Below are positions 35,174 through 44,292 of a stretch of DNA of 64,000 bases, one piece after another. Positions within the stretch are counted from its first letter, which is position 1, and each line of letters begins with the position of its first letter. Origin of the DNA: Undibacterium sp049340185. Its GTDB lineage: Bacteria; Pseudomonadota; Gammaproteobacteria; Burkholderiales; Burkholderiaceae_D. The notes under the pieces were generated by a model. That model did no database searches. It saw only the letters and a program-made list of their open reading frames with translations, and was not told the origin of the DNA. Where the stretch lies: NCBI RefSeq assembly GCF_049340185.1, contig NZ_JBMPPC010000012.1, positions 16,969 through 80,968 on the forward strand. The letters run 5' to 3'. The position numbers and the translations under genes are program-made.

Positions 35174-36160
35174 TTATGGAATCAGGATAGTCGAACCTGT
35201 TGTTTTTCGCGCTTCCAGATCGCGATGTGCCTGTGCAGCATCGCTCAGGGCATAACGTTGCCGTATGTCAATTTTCACTTTACCGCTTTCTACCATAGAG
35301 AACAAATGCGCCGCCATTTGCTCCAGATCGGCGCGTTTGGCGGTGTAGCTCATCAGACTCGGGCGTGTAATGAACAGGGAACCCCGCGATGCCAGCTCTT
35401 GTAAGCCAAATGCCGGAACGGGTCCGGACGCGCTACCAAAACTCACCATCATGCCCAGAGGTGATAAACAGTCTAGCGAACCGGTAAATGTATCTTTGCC
35501 GATGGAGTCGTATACTACCGGCACACCTTTGCCCTCAGTGATTTCCTTGACCCGCTCGACAAAATTCTCTTTGTTGTAATTGATCACATGCGTACAACCG
35601 TGCGCCTTTGCCAGCTCAGCCTTTTCATCGGAACCGACCGTGCCAATCATGTTGACACCGATCGCCCGCGCCCATTGACTGGCAATCAGGCCGACGCCGC
35701 CGGCCGCGGCATGGAACAAAATCGTCTCGCCGCCCTTGAGCGGAAAAGTCCGGTGGAACAAGTATTGCACGGTTAAGCCTTGCAACATCATGCCTGCCGC
35801 AGTCTCAAAGTCGATACTGTCCGGCAGTCGCACCAGGTTATCCGCCGGCATTATCCGCGCCTGGGCATAGGCGCCGTTCGGACGCCCTGCATAGGCCACT
35901 CGGTCGCCCGGCTTCACATAAGTCACCCCCTCGCCGACCGCCTCGACAACACCCGACGCCTCCATCCCCAACCCGGCAGGCAGAGGCTGAGGATACAAGC
36001 CTGTACGGAAGTACACATCAATAAAGTTCAGGCCACAAGCGGCATGTCGAACCAGTGCTTCGCCGGGACCGGGTTGGCCCAGTGGCACGTCAACAAATTC
36101 CATGACCTCTGGTCCGCCGGTTTGCTGAATTCTGATTGCCTTGCTTATCGATGTGCTCAT
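35174..36160 (-). CDS. qor: Quinone oxidoreductase, zinc-independent MDR family
   Basis: This 328-residue NADPH-dependent enzyme reduces quinones. It has the GroES-like N-terminal domain (HAACGLNFIDVYFRTGLYP, LGMEASGVVEAVGEGV) and a Rossmann domain with the AAAGGVGLIASQWA nucleotide-binding loop, then YDSIGKDTF and MVSFGSASGP. The zinc-binding residues of alcohol dehydrogenases are absent, as usual for Qor. It lies 57 bases downstream of a DMT transporter gene on the same strand, so the two may form an operon. Confidence 0.92.
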   Translation of the reverse strand: MSTSISKAIRIQQTGGPEVMEFVDVPLGQPGPGEALVRHAACGLNFIDVYFRTGLYPQPLPAGLGMEASGVVEAVGEGVTYVKPGDRVAYAGRPNGAYAQARIMPADNLVRLPDSIDFETAAGMMLQGLTVQYLFHRTFPLKGGETILFHAAAGGVGLIASQWARAIGVNMIGTVGSDEKAELAKAHGCTHVINYNKENFVERVKEITEGKGVPVVYDSIGKDTFTGSLDCLSPLGMMVSFGSASGPVPAFGLQELASRGSLFITRPSLMSYTAKRADLEQMAAHLFSMVESGKVKIDIRQRYALSDAAQAHRDLEARKTTGSTILIP

Positions 36161-36216
36161 GGTCGCTTCCGCTGGTTAAAATGAATGAAGAATGGATGAA
36201 GGATAGACTGCTTACG

Positions 36217-37134
36217 CTATTTTTTAATCGATAGCAGATACATCCCGCCAATAACTAATACCGTCCCCGCCAGTTGCCAGCTAGTGATCGGTTCATTTAA
36301 AAAAAACGCACCGAGGAATAAGGTAGATACCGGTCCTATCATGCCCGCTTGGGACGCGGTCGGTGCGCCGATCCGCTGCACTGCGATCATCGTTAGAAAC
36401 ACCGGTAACACGGTACAAAAAATCGCATTTACCAGCGATAGCCAATATACCGCAGAAGGCTGCACCAGCATGCTAACCGGACGCAATACAAAAAACTGAC
36501 CGATGCAGGCAACGCTAGACACACACATCGCATACGACACCAACCGTAAAGTCCCAAGTCGCACCACTAGCTGGCCCGACTGTATCAGGTATAAGGCATA
36601 AGAAATCGCCGCACCAAGAACCAGGGCCGCTCCCAGCATCACATCAGCACCGCCAAATTGCAGATCATGTAAAAATACCAGCACGATTCCCAGATACGAT
36701 ACGCCTAGGGCCGCCCACTCGATATGGCTGACTTTCCGCTTTAAAAAAAATACGGAGATGAGCAAAACAAATGACGGCGTCAAAAACAAAATTAGCCGCT
36801 CCAGCCCCGCCGTAATGTATTGCAAGCCTAAAAAATCCAGAAAGCTTGATAAGTAATAGCCGATCAGACCAAGGCCAACTAAGCGCCAGCGATCTGCCAC
36901 CGTCAGGGCGCCGCCCTTATGCGCCTGCCAGACCGCAATTGCTGCAAATACCGGCAATGAAAACAGCATGCGAAATGTAATCAAGGTCACCGCATCAACG
37001 TGATATCGATAGATCAGTTTTGCGACAATCGCCTTCGTGGAAAATAAAACGGCGCCAGTGATGGCAATGGTTAAGCCGATCAGATATTGGCGTCGATCAT
37101 GGGCACTGCGTTGGGGAGTAAGCGAGGTCGTCAT
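36217..37134 (-). CDS. EamA/DMT superfamily transporter
   Basis: This 305-residue inner-membrane protein has about ten hydrophobic helices in two five-helix EamA repeats (about 17-150 and 165-300). The first repeat holds ITGAVLFSTKAIVAKLIYR and the GLIGYYLSSFLDFLGLQYI segment typical of RhaT/YdcZ-like exporters; the second holds VFLTMIAVQRIGAPTASQAGMIGPVSTLFLGAFFLNEP. Substrates of this class are amino acids or other metabolites; none can be assigned. Confidence 0.9.
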   Translation of the reverse strand: MTTSLTPQRSAHDRRQYLIGLTIAITGAVLFSTKAIVAKLIYRYHVDAVTLITFRMLFSLPVFAAIAVWQAHKGGALTVADRWRLVGLGLIGYYLSSFLDFLGLQYITAGLERLILFLTPSFVLLISVFFLKRKVSHIEWAALGVSYLGIVLVFLHDLQFGGADVMLGAALVLGAAISYALYLIQSGQLVVRLGTLRLVSYAMCVSSVACIGQFFVLRPVSMLVQPSAVYWLSLVNAIFCTVLPVFLTMIAVQRIGAPTASQAGMIGPVSTLFLGAFFLNEPITSWQLAGTVLVIGGMYLLSIKK

Positions 37135-37412
37135 GCCAAATATTGTAAAGGCATATGCGATTACGCGTACTTAGGGCAAATGCGCCTTGCCAGCTAGCGA
37201 TGAATTGGTGGCAGACTCAATCAAGGTAAGAAAAGATCGCGCTCACTATGTGCTGGGGAATATCGCCTTCGCAAAGCTGTGCTGAGCAAACAGCACCCCG
37301 TCCGGTAAATGCTGGGCTTTAGCGTCTCTGATTTTTCAGCGGTCAGCCTGCCAGCACGTTGATATGAGACATCTGATAAACTCGGGTGCTCTTCAGATAC
37401 TCGGGCAGACCA

Positions 37413-38126
37413 ATGTCAATCGCATTTTTTATGGCACACAGCGGCATCGATCAAGCACAATTACCGCCTGATTTTGTGACGCAAGTTTCCAACTACCAAG
37501 AACAACTGCAGCAATTCATCGAATCAACTGAAAAAGACACGCAAGTCCAATGGCAATATCAGGTGCCAGAACTAGGTGAAGGCGGATCATGCTCTTTGTT
37601 CGATCAGTTGTCGGCAACGCCGTATGACCTGGCAGCCCGCCTCGGTGGACCAACGGCTGGCAATCTGCAACTACTGCAACAGGTGACGGCGCTGGTCAAG
37701 TTTTATCAGCAACATAGTGGCAGTCAGTGGTTTGGCGTTTATAAAAAAATTGATCAAAAAATCGACCAAACAGATACAGGGTTAGACGGTAATGCTGTGT
37801 TGGTGAAACTGGCCTACTTTGGTGCCGCATCACGTGCCGAATTTCCGCTCACGCCCGAATTTGCTGCCATCAGTAATAACAGCACCGTCGGCATCAGCGG
37901 CAAAGGTAGGATTATCAATAACGTCAGTGCCTATCTTGCGACTGGCGGCGAGTATTACACCTGCGATCCAAAAGTGCAGGCAGAAGCTTGCTTGCCGATA
38001 TTGGCAGCAGATGGTCGCGTGCTGGGGATTATCGATTCAGAAGCATTCACACAGAATATTTTTACCGGCGCAGAGCTCGCCTTGCTCGTTGCAGTAGCTA
38101 CCAGTTTGTCTACTATCCTCAGCTAA
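37413..38126 (+). CDS. GAF domain protein, free-Met-sulfoxide-reductase-like, next to frmA
   Basis: This 237-residue soluble protein has a GAF-like C-terminal half (about residues 90-235). The stretch VGISGKGRIINN, EYYTCDPKVQAEACLPI, GRVLGIIDSEA, NIFTGAELALL follows the layout of free methionine-(R)-sulfoxide reductases. One Cys matches the fRMsr HIAC position and a second is close by, but the two other fRMsr cysteines are absent, so enzyme activity is doubtful. I use the ATG at 37413; a GTG at 37386 would add nine residues. It lies 72 bases before frmA on the same strand, suggesting a sensing or accessory role in formaldehyde or thiol stress. Confidence 0.65.
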   Translation: MSIAFFMAHSGIDQAQLPPDFVTQVSNYQEQLQQFIESTEKDTQVQWQYQVPELGEGGSCSLFDQLSATPYDLAARLGGPTAGNLQLLQQVTALVKFYQQHSGSQWFGVYKKIDQKIDQTDTGLDGNAVLVKLAYFGAASRAEFPLTPEFAAISNNSTVGISGKGRIINNVSAYLATGGEYYTCDPKVQAEACLPILAADGRVLGIIDSEAFTQNIFTGAELALLVAVATSLSTILS

Positions 38127-38198
38127 CATTACAGCCAACTTGTAGCCGTTCTAACCTATTACAGTTCACCCTACCTCCTATCACGACAAAGGACAGAC

Positions 38199-39305
38199 AT
38201 GAAAACCAAAGCAGCAGTCGCATGGCAAGCTGGCAAACCGCTAACAATTGAAGAAGTTGAATTAGGTGGCCCAAGAGCAGGTGAAGTCCTAGTCGAAATC
38301 AAGGCTACCGGCATTTGCCACACCGATTACTACACTTTGTCTGGCGCTGATCCTGAAGGTATTTTCCCGGCGATTCTAGGACATGAAGGTGCCGGCATCG
38401 TGGTCGATGTCGGCCCCGGTGTTAAGAGTTTGAAAAAAGATGATCATGTGATCCCGCTCTATACGCCGGAATGCCGTGAATGCAAATTTTGCCTCTCACA
38501 AAAAACCAATCTCTGTCAGGCAATCCGCAGCACCCAAGGTCGCGGTCTGATGCCAGATGCGACTAGCCGCTTCTCATTAGATGGCAAGCCGCTGTATCAC
38601 TATATGGGGACATCGACCTTTTCTAATTACATCGTAGTACCAGAAATCGCTCTGGCAAAAATCCGCGAAGATGCCCCTTTCGACAAAGTCTGCTACATCG
38701 GTTGCGGCGTCACTACCGGCGTCGGCGCTGTATTGTTCACGGCTAAAGTCGAAGCCGGTGCCAACGTGGTCGTATTTGGTCTAGGCGGCATCGGACTCAA
38801 TGTGATCCAGGCGGCGCGCATGGTCGGCGCAAATAAAATTATCGGTGTCGATATCAATCCGGCTCGTGAAGCCATGGCGCGTAAATTCGGTATGACACAC
38901 TTCGTCAATCCGACCGAAGTCGGTAACGTCGTCGATGCGATTATCGGCCTGACCGATGGCGGCTCAGACTATAGCTTCGAATGTATCGGCAACACTACGA
39001 CGATGCGTCAGTCACTGGAATCTAGTCACAAAGGCTGGGGCCAGTCGATCATTATTGGAGTCGCCGCAGCGGGACAGGAAATTAGTACACGCCCATTCCA
39101 GCTGGTCACCGGTCGTGTCTGGAAAGGCTCTGCATTCGGCGGTGCACGCGGCCGTACTGACGTACCAAAAATCGTTGACTGGTACATGGAAGGCAAACTC
39201 AACATCGACGATCTGATTACACACAAGCTGCCATTAGAACGCATCAACGAAGGCTTTGACTTGATGAAGAGCGGAGAATCGATTCGCTCCGTTGTTGAAT
39301 TCTAA
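38199..39305 (+). CDS. frmA: S-(hydroxymethyl)glutathione dehydrogenase (class III ADH)
   Basis: FrmA (AdhC) oxidises S-hydroxymethylglutathione, formed from formaldehyde and glutathione, to S-formylglutathione. The 368-residue protein shows the catalytic zinc site (GICHTDYYTLSGADPEG, LGHEGAGIV), the structural zinc loop CRECKFCLSQKTNLC, and the Rossmann loop VFGLGGIGLNVIQAA. It is followed 37 bases later by frmB on the same strand. No FrmR-type repressor gene is seen. Confidence 0.96.
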   Translation: MKTKAAVAWQAGKPLTIEEVELGGPRAGEVLVEIKATGICHTDYYTLSGADPEGIFPAILGHEGAGIVVDVGPGVKSLKKDDHVIPLYTPECRECKFCLSQKTNLCQAIRSTQGRGLMPDATSRFSLDGKPLYHYMGTSTFSNYIVVPEIALAKIREDAPFDKVCYIGCGVTTGVGAVLFTAKVEAGANVVVFGLGGIGLNVIQAARMVGANKIIGVDINPAREAMARKFGMTHFVNPTEVGNVVDAIIGLTDGGSDYSFECIGNTTTMRQSLESSHKGWGQSIIIGVAAAGQEISTRPFQLVTGRVWKGSAFGGARGRTDVPKIVDWYMEGKLNIDDLITHKLPLERINEGFDLMKSGESIRSVVEF

Positions 39306-39342
39306 GCTAACTCATTTTAAGTCAACCAAAACTGGAGCCAAG

Positions 39343-40203
39343 ATGACCGCCGCCGCTTTAGAAATAATCAGCGAGCACGCCTGCTACGGCGGCGTGCAAG
39401 GTTTTTATCGTCACGAGTCTAGCGAGATCGGATTGCCGATGCGGTTTTCGGTGTTCCAGCCACCACAAGCCAAAGAGCGTGCAGTCCCCGTCTTGTTCTA
39501 TCTGGCGGGGCTCACCTGTAATGAAGAAACCTTCATGATCAAAGCCGGTGCGCAAAGACTGGCGGCAGAACTCGGCATCATGTTAGTCGCACCAGATACC
39601 AGCCCACGCGGCGCGGGTATCTCAGGCGACAGCGATAGCTGGGATTTCGGTGTCGCTGCCGGTTTTTATCTCGATGCGACGCAAGCACCATGGGAAAAAC
39701 ATTACCGCATGTATTCCTATGTGGTGCATGAATTGCGCCACAAAATCCTGAAAAATTTCTCGGCACAGGCAGACCAGATCGGGATCTTTGGTCACTCCAT
39801 GGGTGGCCATGGCGCCCTCACACTGGCACTGCGCAACCGGGACATTTACCGCTCAGTCTCTGCCTTTGCACCGATTGCAGCGCCGACCAAATGTCCCTGG
39901 GGACAGAAGGCATTCAACGGCTATCTGGGAGCTGATCAAAGCACCTGGCTCGATTATGATGCATCGATCCTGATGGCAAACACCAGCACGCCTTTTCCTC
40001 ACGGGATTTTGATTGACCAGGGACTCGGCGATAAATTTTTAGCTGAGCAATTACTGCCTCACGAATTCGAAGTCGCCTGTGCAACAGTCAACCAGCCCCT
40101 AACTTTGCGACGTCATGAGGGCTACGATCACGGCTACTACTTCATCACAAGTTTTATCGAGGACCATTTACGGTTTCATGCGGCGATCTTGAATACGGCA
40201 TAA
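39343..40203 (+). CDS. frmB: S-formylglutathione hydrolase
   Basis: FrmB (FghA) hydrolyses S-formylglutathione to formate and glutathione, completing formaldehyde detoxification. The 286-residue alpha/beta hydrolase has LFYLAGLTCNEETF, the nucleophile elbow IGIFGHSMGGHGAL, and the catalytic His in GYDHGYYFI. I start at the ATG at 39343, with SD TGGAG; the upstream in-frame extension to 39292 overlaps frmA and is atypical. An extragenic palindrome lies 36 bases after the stop. Confidence 0.95.
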   Translation: MTAAALEIISEHACYGGVQGFYRHESSEIGLPMRFSVFQPPQAKERAVPVLFYLAGLTCNEETFMIKAGAQRLAAELGIMLVAPDTSPRGAGISGDSDSWDFGVAAGFYLDATQAPWEKHYRMYSYVVHELRHKILKNFSAQADQIGIFGHSMGGHGALTLALRNRDIYRSVSAFAPIAAPTKCPWGQKAFNGYLGADQSTWLDYDASILMANTSTPFPHGILIDQGLGDKFLAEQLLPHEFEVACATVNQPLTLRRHEGYDHGYYFITSFIEDHLRFHAAILNTA

Positions 40204-40239
40204 AAACCAAGGCATGTTTTTTTCTTGATTTTAAAATTG

Positions 40240-40305
40240 AATCCGCAATACTGGTGCGCCTTTTAGGACCAAATACGTCCAGAAGGCGCGTCAGCATTGC
40301 GGATT
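40240..40305. repeat. Extragenic palindrome, copy 1
   Basis: This imperfect stem-loop of about 28 bp runs from AATCCGCA at 40240 to TGCGGATT at 40305, between convergent frmB and the HerA-like gene. Its right arm has the form CCAGAAGGCGC, eight variable bases, TGCGGATT. The same fixed blocks with different but still paired middle bases occur at 57550-57615. Confidence 0.8.
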
Positions 40306-40363
40306 GCATGGATTAATGTGCAGAAAATTTTATAGCGGTACATCCTGCCACTTGGAAATCATT

Positions 40364-42022
40364 TTATTTTTTCTTCAAAATAGACCCGAGCACACCGCGA
40401 ATAATCTCACGGCCAACCTGTGATCCGATGGTTCGCACTGCCGATTTAACCATAGTCTCTGCGACGTTATCGCGACGACGTATGCCTCCGCTACCACCGA
40501 GCAAATTGCCGAATACGCTTTTCAGCGTATCGCTGATACCGCCCTCTTCCTGAGATTGCTGTTGAGATTGCTGTTGAGACTGCTCCTGCGTTTGCGCTTG
40601 TCGCTGCGAGGGGATCGTTGGCACTGACTCCGTGGGCGTGTGGCTTGATACAGTAGTCCCGCCAGAATTACCCCAGCCATCGCCGATACCACCAGAGTGA
40701 TCGGTCGCTGGTGCGCTTTGCGGCTGATTTTGCGATTGAGTACTGGCGACTCTGCCTTTGAGTTTTTCGTAGGCAGAATCACGATCTATCGTTTTTTCGT
40801 AGACGCCTGCAACAATCGAAGTCGCCATAATTTGCTGGCGCTCTTCAGGTGAAATCGCACCGATCTGCGATGCCGGTGGCAGGATAAAACCGCGCTGGAC
40901 GATAGTTGGCCGACCTTTTTCATCCAGAAAAGAAATCAATGCCTCACCCACACCCAGCTCACTGATGACCTGCGCCGTATCAAGATCGGGATTGGGGCGG
41001 AAAGTTTCTGCCGCTGCCTGCACAGCCTTCTGATCGCGCGGCGTGTAGGCGCGTAAAGCATGCTGCACACGATTGCCAAGCTGTCCCAACACCGTATCGG
41101 GAATATCGAGCGGATTTTGCGTGACAAAATACACACCTACACCTTTAGAACGGATCAGACGGACGACTTGTTCGATTTTTTGCAATAAGACTTTGGGCGC
41201 TTCGTCGAACAGTAAATGCGCTTCGTCAAAGAAGAACACCATCTTAGGCTGATCAAGATCCCCGACTTCAGGCAGATGCTCATACAGCTCAGACAGCATC
41301 CACAGCAAGAAGGTCGAATATAAACGCGGCGATTGCAGTAACTGGTCGGCGGCGAGGATATTCACAATACCTTTGCCGGTGGCATCGGTTTGCAGCATAT
41401 CGTCCAGATTCAGCATTGGCTCACCAAAGAATTGCTCACCACCCTGCTCAGAGATCGCCAGCAGACCGCGCTGTATTGCACCGATGCTGGCCGCAGAGAT
41501 ATTACCGTATTCGGTCTGGAACTCACTCGCGTTGTCGCCCAGATGCTGCAACATCGCACGCAAATCCTTGGAATCAAGTAAGAGCAAGCCGTTATCATCG
41601 GCGATTTTAAAGGCGAGCTGCAATACGCCTTCCTGAGTGTCATTCAGGTTCAGCATGCGCCCTAACATCAGCGGCCCGAGATCAGAAATCGTTGCGCGTA
41701 CGGGATGACCTTGCTTGCCAAATACATCCCAGAACGTGACAGGACAAGGCCTCCAGTCCGGTGCAGCGATCCCAAGTTGCTCACAACGCTGCTGGATTTT
41801 GGGGCCAGACTGCCCTGGATGCGCCATGCCGGACAGATCTCCCTTTACGTCGGCCATGAAAACCGGCACGCCGATATCCGAGAATGCCTGCGCCATCACT
41901 TGCAGTGTCACGGTCTTACCGGTACCGGTTGCCCCGGTAATACAGCCGTGGCGATTCGCCCAATCTGACAGTAAATGCAGTTCCTGCGCTTGATTTTTTG
42001 CAATAAGCAGTGGTTTTGACAT
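40364..42022 (-). CDS. HerA-like ATPase, DUF853 family
   Basis: This 552-residue cytoplasmic protein of the HerA/FtsK superfamily has Walker A GATGTGKT at 30-37, a clear Walker B MVFFFDEAHLLF, and the family segments DLSGMAHPGQSGPKI and VTQNPLDIPDTVLGQLGNRVQHALRAYTP. A low-complexity Gln/Ser-rich linker (about 460-495) with repeated QSQQQ leads to a conserved tail with VGREIIRGVLGSILKKK. DUF853 proteins are widespread but poorly characterised; DNA translocation is assumed by homology to HerA. No NurA-like nuclease gene is adjacent. Confidence 0.9.
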   Translation of the reverse strand: MSKPLLIAKNQAQELHLLSDWANRHGCITGATGTGKTVTLQVMAQAFSDIGVPVFMADVKGDLSGMAHPGQSGPKIQQRCEQLGIAAPDWRPCPVTFWDVFGKQGHPVRATISDLGPLMLGRMLNLNDTQEGVLQLAFKIADDNGLLLLDSKDLRAMLQHLGDNASEFQTEYGNISAASIGAIQRGLLAISEQGGEQFFGEPMLNLDDMLQTDATGKGIVNILAADQLLQSPRLYSTFLLWMLSELYEHLPEVGDLDQPKMVFFFDEAHLLFDEAPKVLLQKIEQVVRLIRSKGVGVYFVTQNPLDIPDTVLGQLGNRVQHALRAYTPRDQKAVQAAAETFRPNPDLDTAQVISELGVGEALISFLDEKGRPTIVQRGFILPPASQIGAISPEERQQIMATSIVAGVYEKTIDRDSAYEKLKGRVASTQSQNQPQSAPATDHSGGIGDGWGNSGGTTVSSHTPTESVPTIPSQRQAQTQEQSQQQSQQQSQEEGGISDTLKSVFGNLLGGSGGIRRRDNVAETMVKSAVRTIGSQVGREIIRGVLGSILKKK

Positions 42023-42153
42023 GGTTTTGGTCGTTCTCTAGGGGGATTTGAATAAAATCACTATGTTAAAATGGCAGACTTCATTATAGAACCGAAGCTA
42101 GGGGAATTTGCCTGGCTTTAGGTGAACAATTGCCAATTCAAGAGAGAGCGATC

Positions 42154-42879
42154 ATGGCAGGACATAGTAAATGGGCCAATATCAAGCATAAAAAAGCGGC
42201 CACCGATGCAAAACGCGGCAAAATCTGGACGCGTCTGATTAAAGAAATTACGGTTGCAGCACGCATGGGCGGCGATGATGTCGCCTCGAATCCACGTCTG
42301 CGCCTGGCAGTCGATAAAGCAGCCGGCGCCAATATGCCGAAAGAAAACGTCACCCGCGCAATACAGCGCGGTAGCGGCACACTGGAAGGGGCGAACTATG
42401 AAGAGATTCGCTACGAGGGTTACGGTATCGGCGGCGCAGCGATTATCGTCGACTGCATGACCGACAACCGTGTACGTACCGTCGCAGAAGTACGCCATGC
42501 ATTCAGCAAATTCGGCGGCAACATGGGCACTGAGGGTTCGGTCGCATTTTTATTCACGCATTGCGGTCAGATGTTGTTTGCGCCGGGCACGAATGAAGAT
42601 GCATTGATGGAAGCTGCCTTAGAAGCCGGTGCCGATGATGTCGTCACCGATGAAGAAGGTGGCATTGAAGTCTTGTGCCAACCCTACGACATGTCCGGCA
42701 TTAAGGATGCGCTGGAAAAAGCCGGATTCATCCCGGAAGTCGCTGAAGTCATTATGAAGCCAGGTACAGAAACCGTCTTCACTGGCGATGACGCAATCAA
42801 GATGCAAAAATTATTGGATGCGCTGGAAAATCTGGACGACGTCCAAGAAGTCTTCACCAACGCCATCATCGAAGATTAA
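42154..42879 (+). CDS. yebC: YebC/TACO1-family protein
   Basis: YebC/PmpR proteins were described as DNA-binding regulators and more recently as translation factors easing ribosome stalling at proline-rich stretches. The 241-residue protein starts at 42154 with the invariant MAGHSKWANIKHKKAATDAKRGK. Family segments ENVTRAIQRGSGTLEG, YEGYGIGGAAIIVDCMTDN and FSKFGGNMGTEGSVAFLF follow. The upstream in-frame ATG at 42130 is rejected. It leads a run of plus-strand housekeeping genes (purD, hemF, nadD, rsfS). Confidence 0.95.
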   Translation: MAGHSKWANIKHKKAATDAKRGKIWTRLIKEITVAARMGGDDVASNPRLRLAVDKAAGANMPKENVTRAIQRGSGTLEGANYEEIRYEGYGIGGAAIIVDCMTDNRVRTVAEVRHAFSKFGGNMGTEGSVAFLFTHCGQMLFAPGTNEDALMEAALEAGADDVVTDEEGGIEVLCQPYDMSGIKDALEKAGFIPEVAEVIMKPGTETVFTGDDAIKMQKLLDALENLDDVQEVFTNAIIED

Positions 42880-42965
42880 ATCTGATGTGCCGTTGCAGAA
42901 CATCGGTAGTAAATGCAACTTCATGCAACTCGATGCAACGCAGTCATTGAAAAAAGAAAGCTGTT

Positions 42966-44240
42966 ATGAAAATTCTCGTCGTAGGCTCTGGTGGCCGTGA
43001 ACACGCATTAGCCTGGAAACTCGCGCAATCGGAACGTGTACAGACCATTTTTGTCGCTCCCGGCAATGGCGGTACTGCACAAGACATCCGCCTGAAAAAC
43101 ATCGCGCTGACTGACTCCGTTGCGCTGGCAGATTTTGTTGAGCAAGAGCATATCGGACTCACCGTCGTAGGCCCGGAAGTGCCGCTGGCAGCAGGTATCG
43201 TAAATGTATTCCGCGCCCGCGGTCTGAAAATCTTTGGCCCGAGCAAAGAAGCTGCGCAACTCGAAAGCTCCAAGGATTTTGCCAAATCCTTCATGCAGCG
43301 CCACGCTATTCCGACGGCGGAATACCAGACGTTTTCAGATCTCTCTGGCGCCCATGATTACATCGTAAAAAAAGGGGCACCTATCGTCATCAAGGCTGAT
43401 GGCCTGGCCGCAGGTAAAGGTGTCGTCGTTGCCATGACACTCGACGAGGCACATGCTGCCGTCGATATGATGCTGTCTGACAATAAGCTCGGCGATGCAG
43501 GTGCGCGTGTCGTGATCGAAGAATTTCTGGCGGGAGAAGAAGCTAGTTTTATCGTCATGGTAGATGGCAAAAATATTCTGCCACTCGCAACCAGTCAGGA
43601 TCACAAACGCTTGCTGGATCATGATGAAGGTCCGAACACCGGCGGCATGGGAGCGTACTCCCCGGCGCCTATCGTGACACCGCAATTACATGCCCGCGTG
43701 ATGCGCGAGATTATTATTCCGACCGTACAAGGCATGGCGAAAGACGGCATCGTCTTCACCGGTTTCCTATACGCCGGCCTGATGATTGATGATCAGGGCA
43801 ATCCAAAAACCCTGGAATTCAATTGCCGCATGGGCGATCCTGAGACTCAGCCTATCATGGCGCGCCTGAAAACCGATCTCGTCAATGTCATGGAACACGC
43901 CGTCGATGGCACACTCGATACGGTGGAACTGGAATGGGACCGCCGCACAGCGATGGGTGTCGTGATGGCCGCCGCGGGCTATCCTGATGCGCCGCGCAAA
44001 GGCGATGTGATCACTGGCATACCGGCCGAAACCGCGGACTGCGTGACATTCCATGCTGGTACTGCTCTAAAAGACGGCACACTGACAGCAACAGGTGGAC
44101 GCGTATTATGCGTCGTCGGTCTGGGCGACACGGTCAAGCTGGCACAAAAACATGCCTACGAAGTGGTAGAAAAAATCCATTTCGATGGCGCTCAATATCG
44201 TCGTGATATTGGCTGGCGTGCGATGAATAAGAAACATTAA
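42966..44240 (+). CDS. purD: Phosphoribosylamine-glycine ligase
   Basis: PurD joins phosphoribosylamine and glycine with ATP in purine synthesis. The 424-residue ATP-grasp enzyme has MKILVVGSGGREHALAWKL at the N-terminus, VVGPEVPLAAGI, IVIKADGLAAGKGVVVA, MGAYSPAPIV and EFNCRMGDPETQPIM (metal site). Full length, start clear. It follows yebC by 86 bases without a terminator. Confidence 0.96.
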   Translation: MKILVVGSGGREHALAWKLAQSERVQTIFVAPGNGGTAQDIRLKNIALTDSVALADFVEQEHIGLTVVGPEVPLAAGIVNVFRARGLKIFGPSKEAAQLESSKDFAKSFMQRHAIPTAEYQTFSDLSGAHDYIVKKGAPIVIKADGLAAGKGVVVAMTLDEAHAAVDMMLSDNKLGDAGARVVIEEFLAGEEASFIVMVDGKNILPLATSQDHKRLLDHDEGPNTGGMGAYSPAPIVTPQLHARVMREIIIPTVQGMAKDGIVFTGFLYAGLMIDDQGNPKTLEFNCRMGDPETQPIMARLKTDLVNVMEHAVDGTLDTVELEWDRRTAMGVVMAAAGYPDAPRKGDVITGIPAETADCVTFHAGTALKDGTLTATGGRVLCVVGLGDTVKLAQKHAYEVVEKIHFDGAQYRRDIGWRAMNKKH

Positions 44241-44292
44241 TTAATCCCCACTGTCACCACTATTACTACTGTCACCACATTAATCAGAACGC

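Noticed and set aside
40544..40605. Repetitive DNA with recurring TGAGATTGCTGT-like units, considered as a CRISPR or VNTR
   Set aside because: It encodes the Gln/Ser-rich linker of the HerA-like protein; unit length is short and irregular, with no spacers.
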